Positions 14,893 through 23,457 of a stretch of 34,899 bases of DNA are shown here, piece by piece. Source of the DNA: Anaerolineae bacterium (GTDB taxonomy: Bacteria; Chloroflexota; Anaerolineae; Aggregatilineales; Phototrophicaceae). Every line of letters begins with the position of its first letter. Within the stretch, counting starts at the first letter, position 1. Both the position numbers and the translations under genes were made by a program. The stretch lies in contig JAIOHM010000088.1 in assembly GCA_019912965.1 (NCBI GenBank), forward strand, positions 1 to 34,899, given 5' to 3'. Under the pieces are notes generated by a model. That model saw only the letters and a list, made by a program, of their open reading frames with translations, did not search any database and was not told the origin of the DNA.

Positions 14893-15324
14893 ATGTCATT
14901 TCAATTCTGGCGGCGATGGTTGATGGTCGTTACTGGCGGGGTGATGGTTTACAGCGCGGCGCTGATTCTGCTGCCGACGACCATGCAACAGCTTTTTGAT
15001 ACGCTGTTTTTCGCATCCCCTGATCTGGCAACCCAGTTTGGCGCTGAAGCGAACGCCTACATCCGATTTGTGTATGGAGTATTGGGGGCGGTCATCATTG
15101 GTTGGATGGTGACGTTCATGTCGTTGTTGATTGGCGCATTTCAGTATCCGCAGCGCAGCACATGGCGAACCCTTACCTTATCTATTGTGGTGTGGTTTGT
15201 GGTGGACAGCGGTTTTTCGGTGTCAATTGGGATTGTGCCTCATGCGATCTTCAATATCGGTTTCCTGATTCTGTTCGCCATTCCACTGGCGGCAACTTAC
15301 CGACAACTGAGGGATGGCTTGTGA
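14893..15324 (+). CDS. Small four-helix membrane protein of unknown function
   Basis: Protein of 143 residues with four hydrophobic segments: about 9-30 (WLMVVTGGVMVYSAALILL), 60-82 (VLGAVIIGWMVTFMSLLIG), 94-112 and 117-135 (IFNIGFLILFAIPL). A hydrophilic loop follows helix 1. No family recognised, no catalytic motif. GAGGTGG lies about 6 bases before the ATG. It lies between two glycoside hydrolase-type genes, but nothing ties it to them. Three copies of TGGCAGT (14801, 14811, 14832) sit in the 92-base gap before it. Confidence 0.6.
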   Translation: MSFQFWRRWLMVVTGGVMVYSAALILLPTTMQQLFDTLFFASPDLATQFGAEANAYIRFVYGVLGAVIIGWMVTFMSLLIGAFQYPQRSTWRTLTLSIVVWFVVDSGFSVSIGIVPHAIFNIGFLILFAIPLAATYRQLRDGL

Positions 15325-15355
15325 TGTAAGCGGACATGATACATCATGCGCCTAC
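15325..15355 (+). terminator. Weak hairpin after the small membrane protein gene
   Basis: CATGAT (15335-15340) and ATCATG (15343-15348) pair, and outer GTAAGCG/GCCTAC segments partly extend the stem. No T-run follows. It may be a decayed copy of the GTAGGGGC-type hairpins seen further right. The rest of the gap up to 15530 shows only the ribosome site GAAGGAG (15518-15524) of the next gene. Confidence 0.25.
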
Positions 15356-15530
15356 GACAAACGGGCAGGGCTTTTTATTCCTCGTTACAATAGAGCATCT
15401 TCATTTTTAGGGTTTTCGCTCATAACCCTAACCCTCCGCATCCGCGTCATGGCGAGGGGAACAAAACAGAAATGGTGGAGACGAGCGAAAGTTCTGACTT
15501 TAATAAAACACAGCCTCTGAAGGAGCATGT

Positions 15531-17996
15531 ATGCAGCGGTACAGTTTGTCTGCCAACTGGCAGTTGAAGCAGCGCGATTCGGCACGGCCTATCCTCAGCG
15601 ATTTTGAAAGTGGCGAGTGGATTCCCGCCAGCGTGCCGGGGACGGTTCAGCAGGATTTGCTGGCTGCGGGGCGCATCCCTGACCCATTTGTGGGGCTGAA
15701 CGAAAATGATGTGCAGTGGGTGGGCGATGCGGATTGGCTGTACCGCTGTACGTTTCAGGTATCGGAAAGCGATTTGCAAGCGACGAATCTTGATTTGTGC
15801 TTCGACGGGTTGGACACGTTTGCGACGGTGTGGCTGAACGAGGAACGGATTCTGGAAAGCGACAATATGTTCGTTCCGGCGCGGGTCGAGGTGAAGGATA
15901 AGCTGAAGGCTGGGGCGAATACGCTTTACCTCCAGTTTGAATCAGCGATGAGGCGTGGGCGGGAACGGGAAGCCCAACATGGTAAGCTGCATTTGTGGAA
16001 TGGCGATTCGAGCCGTTTGTACGTCCGTAAAGCGCAGTATCACTACGGTTGGGATTGGGGGCCAGTGGTGATGACGGCTGGCGCCTGGAAGGAAATCCGG
16101 CTGGAAGTTTACAATGCGCGAATTGAAGATGTGCATATTCTGGCGGAAGTTAGCGCCGATTTGGGCGAGGCGGTTCTGCCTATACAGGTATCGCTGGCGG
16201 GTGCGGTTGATGGACAAACGGTGCATATCACGCTGTTTAATCCGGCAGGACAGCCGATTGCGGAAGGCGAGACACAGGTAAAAGATAACGCGGCGTCGTA
16301 CCAGATTGAAATCAATAGACCGGAATTATGGTATCCGCGCGGGTATGGTCAACAGCTGCGTTATCGGGTGGTCGTGGGGCTGATGGATGGCGATCAGATG
16401 CTTGACAGCCATGAAGTGAAAATCGGTTTGCGGCGGTTGAAACTGGCACAAGATACACTGCCGAGCGAGGCGGGGACATCGTTCTGTTTTGAGATCAACA
16501 ATGTGCCAATCTTCTGCGGCGGGGCGAATTGGATTCCGGCAGATAACCTGCTCAACCGCATCAGTGATGCCCAATACCGCGCGTGGCTGGAAATGGCGGC
16601 TGAGGGCAATATGGTGATGCTGCGAATCTGGGGCGGCGGCATCTATGAAGCCGATATTTTTTATGACATCTGCGACGAGTTGGGGTTATTGGTCTGGCAG
16701 GATTTCATGTTCGCCTGCGGGCAGTATCCGGCGCTGGATTGGTTTCAGGCCAGCGTCCATGCAGAGGCTGAAGCGGCTTTGCGACGTTTGCGGCATCATG
16801 CCAGCATCGTGATCTGGTGCGGCAACAATGAGGATTATGCACTGGCGCAGTCGATTGGGGCGTATGACCGGGATTTCACGGGCGACTTTACGACGACGCG
16901 GTTTCCGGCACGGGCGATTTATGAACAACTGCTGCCAGAAGTTTGCGCGGCGCTTGATCCAATGCGCCCGTATTGGCCGGGGAGTCCATACGGCGGGAAG
17001 GATGCTCAAGATCAGACGGTGGGTGATCGGCATACATGGGAAATCTGGCACGGGCCGATGGCGGATTACCGGGATTATCCGCGCTTTGGCAGCCGCTTCA
17101 TCAGCGAATTCGGGATGCAGGCGATGCCGGACATCAGCACGGTTGAAAAGTTCACCGAATATGAAGACCGCTATGCCGAAAGCAAAGTGATTGAGCATCA
17201 CAACAAGGCGACGGATGGCCCGAAGCGCATCGCGTGGTATCTGGCGGGCAACCTGCGGGCGACGACTGATTTTGAGGAATATATCTATAACACGCAGTTC
17301 ATCCAGTCGGAAGCGATTGCTTCGGCTATCGACGGCTGGCGGCGGCGTTGGGGGACAGCGGGCGACCGCCGAACCGCCGGGGCGTTGGTGTGGCAGTTGA
17401 ACGACTGTTGGCCTGTGACCAGTTGGGCATTGGCCGATTATTATCTGCGCCCGAAGCCGGCTTACTACCGAATGCGCCGGGCGATGGCTCCGGTCAGTTT
17501 AGGGATAGATGCGACCGAGTATTGGGCGGTGAATGGATCACTGGCGACGATTGAAAGTGTGTTGGACATTCAGGTCTGGACGCTGGATGGTGAGCATTTG
17601 AAAACGGAGCAAATTGCTGTTCAGCTATCGCCCAATGCAGTAACGCCTATTACGCTGCCCATACTTTCCGTTCCAGCAGAGGCAGTGGTCAGTGCGCGAC
17701 TTGTGCAAGGTGAAACGGTGCTGGCACGAGCGGTGCGCTGGCCTGATCCGCCCAAATATGTGATTTATCCCGATCCCGGCCTGAAGGTGACACGACTGGA
17801 TGATGAACGTTTGTTAGTAGAGGCTGACCGTCCGGCACGAGGCGTTGTAGTCAGTGTGCGCGAAGCCGTTAAGTGGAGTGACAACATGCTGGATGTGATT
17901 CCCGGCGATCCACAGGCTATCACTGCGACCGGACTGGACGGAAGCATCAGCGTGCGCTGTCTGTATCACGGTTTCGTCGAGCAGTCGGAAAACTGA
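15531..17996 (+). CDS. Beta-mannosidase (GH2)
   Basis: Exo-enzyme of 821 residues that removes terminal beta-mannose from manno-oligosaccharides (EC 3.2.1.25). Layout: GH2 sugar-binding jelly roll (about 1-180, with WIPASVPGTVQQDLL and GLDTFATVWLN), immunoglobulin-like GH2 domain (about 190-290), TIM barrel (about 290-690) and a C-terminal beta domain. The acid/base is E434 in IWCGNNED and the nucleophile is E526 in RFISEFGMQ; both motifs are typical of beta-mannosidases, not beta-galactosidases. WGWDWGPVV and MLRIWGGGIYE are also family marks. There is no signal peptide, so it acts in the cytoplasm on imported oligosaccharides. GAAGGAG precedes the ATG by 6 bases. The stop codon lies 5 bases from the convergent TIR gene. 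Confidence 0.93.
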   Translation: MQRYSLSANWQLKQRDSARPILSDFESGEWIPASVPGTVQQDLLAAGRIPDPFVGLNENDVQWVGDADWLYRCTFQVSESDLQATNLDLCFDGLDTFATVWLNEERILESDNMFVPARVEVKDKLKAGANTLYLQFESAMRRGREREAQHGKLHLWNGDSSRLYVRKAQYHYGWDWGPVVMTAGAWKEIRLEVYNARIEDVHILAEVSADLGEAVLPIQVSLAGAVDGQTVHITLFNPAGQPIAEGETQVKDNAASYQIEINRPELWYPRGYGQQLRYRVVVGLMDGDQMLDSHEVKIGLRRLKLAQDTLPSEAGTSFCFEINNVPIFCGGANWIPADNLLNRISDAQYRAWLEMAAEGNMVMLRIWGGGIYEADIFYDICDELGLLVWQDFMFACGQYPALDWFQASVHAEAEAALRRLRHHASIVIWCGNNEDYALAQSIGAYDRDFTGDFTTTRFPARAIYEQLLPEVCAALDPMRPYWPGSPYGGKDAQDQTVGDRHTWEIWHGPMADYRDYPRFGSRFISEFGMQAMPDISTVEKFTEYEDRYAESKVIEHHNKATDGPKRIAWYLAGNLRATTDFEEYIYNTQFIQSEAIASAIDGWRRRWGTAGDRRTAGALVWQLNDCWPVTSWALADYYLRPKPAYYRMRRAMAPVSLGIDATEYWAVNGSLATIESVLDIQVWTLDGEHLKTEQIAVQLSPNAVTPITLPILSVPAEAVVSARLVQGETVLARAVRWPDPPKYVIYPDPGLKVTRLDDERLLVEADRPARGVVVSVREAVKWSDNMLDVIPGDPQAITATGLDGSISVRCLYHGFVEQSEN

Positions 17997-18001
17997 GTGC
18001 T

Positions 18002-20995
18002 TTATAACACGGAATGTTCTTTCTCTCCGGTGATACCCCACACCAATTGCTGGAATGGGTCGGGCGTGGTTTTGCGGAAATCAACCCATGTCATGCCGGA
18101 GAGAAAATAGGGAAGCTGCGGCGGCTGTTTGCAATTGGGCAAAACAATCGGGATGACCGGGCATTCGCGCTGGACAAATTGGCGGATGAAAGCGGCCTGT
18201 TCCATATCCTGCCAGGGGCCAACACCGTTTTCACCCACAAACACCGCCGCCGCTTTGACATTCTCAATCTGGTGTTCCAATATTTTCTGCCAGGGCATAC
18301 CGGGGCGCAGTTCCCATTCATCCAGCCAGGGCAATATGCCATGTTCGCGCAGCTTTGCCCCCACCCGTTTCACCAGCGCCTTATCCTTGTTGTTGTGGCA
18401 TAGAAATACATCGTAGCTGCCGAGGGCAATTTTGCCCTTGAGGGTGGAAATAGCTTCGGCCTTATCGCGTTGCTGGTTGGCAACCCGGTTCATCTTGGTA
18501 ATCCAGGCGGGTTTGGCAGGCACGGTTTCATCTTTAGGGCCGATCAGCGAAATGCGATTGCCACATACCGGGCAATCTACCCATTCAAAAAAGCGCTCCT
18601 TCCGCATCTCCACCACCTGATCGGGTACTACATACTGGCATCCAGAACAGATGACAAAATAGGAATGAGCGATGGTATTCGGCAGCGCCCGCCGCCGCAG
18701 ATGCGAATGAATATAATGCTCAAACTGGTAGCGGACGTATTCGCTGGTGTTCTCGTCATAGAATAAAATCAGTTCCGCCGCGCTCTCGCTCAACTCTTGC
18801 AGCAGCAAACCGCAAACTGCCCCGTTGGCAACAGCGCTGTAGGCCACGGCGTTTTTCCACATATCGCGAACGCGGAACAAACCACTCTGCGCCAGCCGCA
18901 CCACCATTGTGGCGTAAATATTGAGTATCGCGCCTTCAAAACGAATCTTCATGGCTTTGCCACTGGGGGCGGGCAAATCCGGGTTTTCGCGCGTGAGCTG
19001 CGAAGGGAACACCAGAAACGAGGAATCATCGGCTTCTACTCGCAGGGCAATTTCATGCCGCAGCAGTTTTTGAATGGTGGCGATCAGCAGCAGTTTTTCC
19101 TGTCCGAGGCTGCTGAGGCGTTCACTGGCGGGCATGGGGAATTTGCCTGTTTGGGCGTCCTCTTCGCGGATGTAGCCCAGTCCATCTGGCTCAGTACGGG
19201 CAGCGTTGACCATCGCAGAAGCATAGGCATCCAGAATTTCCGGCTGGAGCAAAATCAAATCGCCGAAGCTAAAACGTTCAATCAACCCACGCGAGGCCAA
19301 TAATCCGATGCAGGTATCAAACTGCTTGCGAAGTTCGTCGGCAGGTGTAAAGCGATTCATCTGCAAAAAGGTCGCGTACAGGCTATCGCGGTTTTCCAAC
19401 ACCAACCCATTGGCTTTGGTATCAACAATGAAGCTTTTGATTCGCGTGAAAAATTCGGTTGAACTCACGCGCGGCAGGTGTCCCCAATCGATAGCAGTCT
19501 GAACTGCTGCCCGTAGTTCTGGAATGCCCCAGTTCTCTTTGGCGCTGGTTTCAAAATGACCGTCAATGTCAAGCGTTTCCATCAACTGTGCGATGCGTTT
19601 ACGGCTAACCCCGACGTTCCCCCGATCGGTACGCGCGGCTACCAGAAAAATCTTCAGCACTTGTGACGAATTCATCCGCTGTGCCTGCCGCAGCGCGCGC
19701 ACCCAATGGTACACCCCGGAAAACGGATCGAGTTCGTTGCGTGAATCGTAGACCACCAATGCAACCGCAATATCGCTCAAATGCAGTTGGTGAATCAGGC
19801 GGTAACCGGGCTGCCCCGCTAAATCCCAGAGCAGCGTCTCGCGGATTTCCTGTGCACCATCGGGTGTCTGGAACTCCTGCAACTCGAACACATGTACCCG
19901 GCGATTATGGGTGGATTCGGTTTCATGGAACGCTTGCCCCAGCAGCACCAGACTCAGGCCGGATTTGCCGACTCCTGTATCCCCGACCAGCACCACTTTA
20001 GCATTGGTGTAGTGGGTGGTGAGCATGATCGACTTGCTCCCGGTCAGTTTGGGCAGGTTGAGTTCCCATAGGCGAATAACCGTATCGTTCTCGCCCAATG
20101 TCGCCAGCATTAAATCTTTGGGATGAAAACCAAGCGCCGCCAGATGTGGGCCGGAAGGGCTGCGCGGTTCGCTCAGGGTAGCCACTGCATCCCAGGTATC
20201 ACAGCGCCACAGCCGAACGGTGCCATCACCGGATTTTGAAGCCAGAAGCTGTCCATCCGGGCTGAACTGCGCGGCTGTGATATACCCGGTATGACCTTCG
20301 ACGGTGATAGCTGCATACCCACTTTCCATATCCCAGATGCGAATGGTTTTATCGACCGAAGTAGAAATCAGTTGGCGGCCATCGGGCGACCACGACAGAT
20401 AAATCACCGTATCGGTGTGGCCTTCCAATACCTGCATCGGATGTATATCTGCAAGAGTCCAGATGCCGATGGTTTTATCCAGTCCGCCAGCCGCCAGCCG
20501 TTTGCCATCCGGCGACCACGCCAACCCGTAAATGGATTGCGACTGCCCTTCCAGCGTTTGGGTGATCTCGCCGCTGGCAAGTTCCAATACCTGAATGCCC
20601 TTCGCGCTGGAAGTCCATGCCAGCCACTGACCATCCGGCGACCATGCAATACAATAGGCCGATTTATCGTCAGCTTTATGCGCCGAAACAATTTCCCATG
20701 TAAGGCTGTTCCAGATATAGATATTTCGATCACGAGAGATCGATGCTAACTGCCGGCCATCTGGCGACCACGACAGGCTGTAAACCCGGTCGGTATGCTG
20801 CTGAAGCTGATGCAGCAGCTTGCCTGATACATCCCAAATGCGAATGCTTCCATCTACAGAAGGAGCAGCTAAACGTGTACCATCCGGCGACCACTGAATG
20901 CGATAAATTTCGCGTCCGGTTCCACGCAGCGTGTGAACAAGCCGCATTCCATCGGGTGGGGTTTCAGTTGCTATGGCAGCAGGTTGGTTCATCAT
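18002..20995 (-). CDS. WD40 - Ras/Roc-like GTPase - zinc ribbon - TIR protein
   Basis: Multidomain signalling protein of 997 residues. Residues 17-312 form a seven- or eight-bladed WD40 propeller (repeats ending IRIWD, IYIWN, IRIWD, VRLWR, with SPDG turns). Residues 331-505 form a small GTPase: P-loop GDTGVGKS (338-345), switch-II WDLAGQPG (390-397), ARTD (454-457) where N/TKxD is usual, and TSAK (483-486). Residues 510-600 look like a winged-helix or COR-like linker; 600-780 is unassigned. A zinc ribbon follows, with CSGC at 783-786 and CPVC at 808-811. The C-terminal TIR domain (859-975) starts SYDVFLCHNNKD and has WLDEWELRPGMPW (890-902). Glu 893 and Glu 895 lie where TIR NADases carry their catalytic Glu. 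A propeller sensor, a GTP switch and an NADase effector would suit an abortive-infection or cell-death protein; this is inference. Confidence 0.9.
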   Translation of the reverse strand: MMNQPAAIATETPPDGMRLVHTLRGTGREIYRIQWSPDGTRLAAPSVDGSIRIWDVSGKLLHQLQQHTDRVYSLSWSPDGRQLASISRDRNIYIWNSLTWEIVSAHKADDKSAYCIAWSPDGQWLAWTSSAKGIQVLELASGEITQTLEGQSQSIYGLAWSPDGKRLAAGGLDKTIGIWTLADIHPMQVLEGHTDTVIYLSWSPDGRQLISTSVDKTIRIWDMESGYAAITVEGHTGYITAAQFSPDGQLLASKSGDGTVRLWRCDTWDAVATLSEPRSPSGPHLAALGFHPKDLMLATLGENDTVIRLWELNLPKLTGSKSIMLTTHYTNAKVVLVGDTGVGKSGLSLVLLGQAFHETESTHNRRVHVFELQEFQTPDGAQEIRETLLWDLAGQPGYRLIHQLHLSDIAVALVVYDSRNELDPFSGVYHWVRALRQAQRMNSSQVLKIFLVAARTDRGNVGVSRKRIAQLMETLDIDGHFETSAKENWGIPELRAAVQTAIDWGHLPRVSSTEFFTRIKSFIVDTKANGLVLENRDSLYATFLQMNRFTPADELRKQFDTCIGLLASRGLIERFSFGDLILLQPEILDAYASAMVNAARTEPDGLGYIREEDAQTGKFPMPASERLSSLGQEKLLLIATIQKLLRHEIALRVEADDSSFLVFPSQLTRENPDLPAPSGKAMKIRFEGAILNIYATMVVRLAQSGLFRVRDMWKNAVAYSAVANGAVCGLLLQELSESAAELILFYDENTSEYVRYQFEHYIHSHLRRRALPNTIAHSYFVICSGCQYVVPDQVVEMRKERFFEWVDCPVCGNRISLIGPKDETVPAKPAWITKMNRVANQQRDKAEAISTLKGKIALGSYDVFLCHNNKDKALVKRVGAKLREHGILPWLDEWELRPGMPWQKILEHQIENVKAAAVFVGENGVGPWQDMEQAAFIRQFVQRECPVIPIVLPNCKQPPQLPYFLSGMTWVDFRKTTPDPFQQLVWGITGEKEHSVL

Positions 20996-21124
20996 AAATG
21001 ATCATTTTTCCGGCGAGAGAGCACACTGACGTACTAACTGTAATTAAACCTTATTTCCACTATAATTAAACCATCGACGCTTGTCGAGTCTGCCAAAAAT
21101 CATGTAACAACCAATTTGTTGGTT
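20996..21124. promoter_or_regulatory. Shared control region between TIR and REC-kinase genes
   Basis: The two genes diverge here. AAATGATCATTT (20996-21007) is a perfect 12-bp palindrome touching the TIR start codon. TAATTAAACC occurs twice (21041-21050, 21063-21072), 22 bp apart, or about two helical turns; the second copy overlaps a TATAAT (21061-21066). AACCAA/TTGGTT (21109-21124) is an inverted repeat just before the kinase gene. No clear ribosome site precedes the TIR gene. These elements are seen in the sequence; their regulatory role is inferred. Confidence 0.45.
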
Positions 21125-21153
21125 ATTTATTGAGTTTATCTCTGGATTTTGTG

Positions 21154-22266
21154 ATGTCACATGTTCTACTAGTTGATGATAGTAGTGAGCTGCTAGACAG
21201 CATCGGGTTTGACCTGGAAATGCGCGGTTATCAGGTTACAAAGCTCTATGATGGTGGGCAGGCGCTCCACTTTCTGGAAACAAGCCGGGTTCGCCCGGAT
21301 ATCATTGTCAGCGATATTTCGATGCCGGACATGAACGGCTTTACCCTGCTGGAAAATGTGCAAAGCAATTCCAATTGGCTGGATATTCCATTCATTTTCC
21401 TCACAGCGCATGATTCGCAGGCGGACATCCGTTTAGGCAAACAGCTTGGCGTGGATGATTATTTGACAAAGCCGCTGGATGTAGATGATCTGACAATTGC
21501 CATTGAAAATAAACTGCGCCGGATTGCCCAGTGGAAGTTGAACAGCAGTCGATCAGAGATGGATCAAATACGCCATGAATTGGCTGCAATCATTCAGAGC
21601 CGCCAGAGCAACCTCCTGAGCCTGATTGAAGCCTACAGCGGCAGCGCTTCATTACTGGAAGAACTGGAAGCGATGCCGGACGAGTTTTCGCAGAAGGCGA
21701 TGCAGGCTGTTCGGAGCATGTCAAATCAGGCCAGCCGCCTGATTAACCAGATTGTGCTGCTGGCAAAGCTCGATCAAGGTGGTATCAATGGCTTGATCCA
21801 GAATGAAACACGCTCCAATAATCTGCGCCTCATCATCGAAACAGCTTGCCAACTGCTTGCCCAAGAATTTAGCCAGCCAAACCCTGTATATCAGCTTGAA
21901 TATCCACCACAAGAATTGTCTGTTATGGGCATATGGGATTTACTCACGCTGCTGGTCAGCGAAGTCATCCGCAACGCCCTGCTGTTTTCAAATGCCCCCG
22001 TTCAAATCCGGGTGCTGGCAGAAAATAATGAGGCGGTTATTCAGGTGATTGACCGGGGAATGGGCATTGAACCGGATTATATGCCGCACATATGGGATCG
22101 TTTCAGCCAGTTTTGCATCACCGGACGTTCGCAGCAGGGTGTGGGACTTGGTTTATCGGTAGTGGCTGAAATTATTCGCCTGCTGCAAGGTCAGGCTCAA
22201 TTAGAGAGTAAGACAGGTCGGGGAACGATGGTAACCCTGCGCTTTCCACTGGCAGCCAACCCCTGA
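21154..22266 (+). CDS. Receiver - histidine kinase hybrid protein
   Basis: Cytosolic signalling protein of 370 residues. The receiver domain (about 1-120) has acidic DDSS near the start, phospho-acceptor Asp in IIVSDISMPDMNG, and the conserved Thr and Lys in FLTAHD and LTKPLD. A coiled linker follows, with a DHp-like helix carrying RHELAAI. The HATPase_c domain (about 220-368) has an N box (EVIRNALLFS), G1 DRGMGIEP and G2 GVGLGLSVV. There is no membrane helix or sensor domain, so it takes its input from another kinase. ATG 21154 gives the usual receiver start MSHVLLVDD; a TTG at 21130 would add 8 residues. Ribosome site weak. It diverges from the TIR gene and may share its regulation. Confidence 0.9.
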   Translation: MSHVLLVDDSSELLDSIGFDLEMRGYQVTKLYDGGQALHFLETSRVRPDIIVSDISMPDMNGFTLLENVQSNSNWLDIPFIFLTAHDSQADIRLGKQLGVDDYLTKPLDVDDLTIAIENKLRRIAQWKLNSSRSEMDQIRHELAAIIQSRQSNLLSLIEAYSGSASLLEELEAMPDEFSQKAMQAVRSMSNQASRLINQIVLLAKLDQGGINGLIQNETRSNNLRLIIETACQLLAQEFSQPNPVYQLEYPPQELSVMGIWDLLTLLVSEVIRNALLFSNAPVQIRVLAENNEAVIQVIDRGMGIEPDYMPHIWDRFSQFCITGRSQQGVGLGLSVVAEIIRLLQGQAQLESKTGRGTMVTLRFPLAANP

Positions 22267-22273
22267 CAATAAA

Positions 22274-22298
22274 AGAGGCAGGTTGATTGCCTGCCTCT
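22274..22298 (-). terminator. Intrinsic terminator of the kelch gene
   Basis: Perfect 9-bp stem AGAGGCAGG/CCTGCCTCT with a 7-base loop. On the minus strand it is followed by TTTATTGTC, giving a good U-rich end 20 bases after the kelch gene stop. On the plus strand, after the REC-kinase gene, no T-run follows, so it may be only partly bidirectional. Confidence 0.7.
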
Positions 22299-22317
22299 AC
22301 ATTTATGCTAATCAATT

Positions 22318-23367
22318 TCAGGCGTCGGGTGTGAAGATTTCCATCTTTTCGCTGATGCTCACATCCGCACGAACACCCACTTCCATCGAACCGCCGACAA
22401 TATACCAGCGACCATCAACCGCTGCGCCTGCGCCGCCATGCCGATTAATGGTTGGGTTGGCCCATAATTCCCATCTATCGGTTGATGGGTCATAAACCTG
22501 ATGCGCGGCGACCACACATTCATCCAACAGTTGTTCACCGCCGAAAACGTGAATTTTGTCGTTCAGAACAGCGCCCATGTAACCGCTGGCGCCATAAGGC
22601 ATATCCGCCCCTGCTGTCCATGTATCGGCAACTGGATCGTAAATGTCGATGGTGGGGGTATTAACATTCTGCCAGCGTCCACCGATCACATAAATTTTGC
22701 CATCAATCACGTAAGCTGAAACATGTTCACGGGTTATCGCTAATTTTGCGCGGGGTGAGTCATCCCAGGTATCGGTTACCGGATCATAAATCCAGACGTC
22801 CTGTGCGCCTGTGCCTGTCCCGGCGACCACATAAATTTTATCATCCAGCGTAACGATTGCCTGCGCCGCGCGGGGTGCGGGCATATTCGCAATTGGTGTC
22901 CAACTGTCGGCGGTCGGGTCATATGCCCATGCGCTGGCAATATCCGGCTCTGCCCGCAGCATCTTGCCGATGTCATCGTATCCGCCAATCAAATACAGTT
23001 TGTCACCCAAACCAATCAAGCCTGCATGGTGGATAGGCATAGGGATGGGCGCAAGTGTCGTCCATGCATTGGTTGCTGGATCGAAGACTTCAAAAGCGGT
23101 TGTGCCACCATACCCTTTTTCGATGCCTCCAGCCATATAAAATTTACCGTTCAGTTCAGCAGCGGTGGTTTCCGCGCGAATAGTAGGAACGTTCACCCCC
23201 ATCGTCCATGCCCCGCCAGCAGGAAGATCAGCGGGCAGCGTCATGCATGGCGGCTTGGGTAAAACGCGCCGGAGTACGATAATGCCGATGATAACACCGA
23301 CAACGATCAGGATGATTCCCGGTAGGATAATGAGTGCTCGTTTCACAGATTGCGTCCTCGTTTGCAT
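22318..23367 (-). CDS. Membrane-anchored kelch-repeat protein
   Basis: Extracytoplasmic beta-propeller held by one N-terminal membrane helix (ALIILPGIILIVVGVIIGII). Numbering from ATG 23367 gives 349 residues. Six kelch repeats follow, each with the pattern of a double-Gly strand (FYMAGGIEKGYGG, LYLIGGYDD, IYVVAGTG, IYVIGGRW, IHVFGGEQ, WYIVGGSM) and a YDP..D.W turn. No enzyme motif is present, so binding of a protein or glycan is the likely role. The start is uncertain: GTG 23415 in the same frame would add 16 residues, and neither start has a clear ribosome site. It is the last gene of the minus-strand run, ahead of a strong terminator. Confidence 0.8.
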   Translation of the reverse strand: MQTRTQSVKRALIILPGIILIVVGVIIGIIVLRRVLPKPPCMTLPADLPAGGAWTMGVNVPTIRAETTAAELNGKFYMAGGIEKGYGGTTAFEVFDPATNAWTTLAPIPMPIHHAGLIGLGDKLYLIGGYDDIGKMLRAEPDIASAWAYDPTADSWTPIANMPAPRAAQAIVTLDDKIYVVAGTGTGAQDVWIYDPVTDTWDDSPRAKLAITREHVSAYVIDGKIYVIGGRWQNVNTPTIDIYDPVADTWTAGADMPYGASGYMGAVLNDKIHVFGGEQLLDECVVAAHQVYDPSTDRWELWANPTINRHGGAGAAVDGRWYIVGGSMEVGVRADVSISEKMEIFTPDA

Positions 23368-23457
23368 TTGGAGTTGGATGTACGACTTAACAAAGTGCCA
23401 AAATCTTCCCGGCACAGTCTATCGTATACCATACAAAATCTCCCTCGCAAAAACCTA

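Noticed and set aside
18797..19303. Plus-strand frame of 168 codons inside the TIR gene
   Set aside because: Shadow frame of the 997-residue minus-strand gene, with no family signature.
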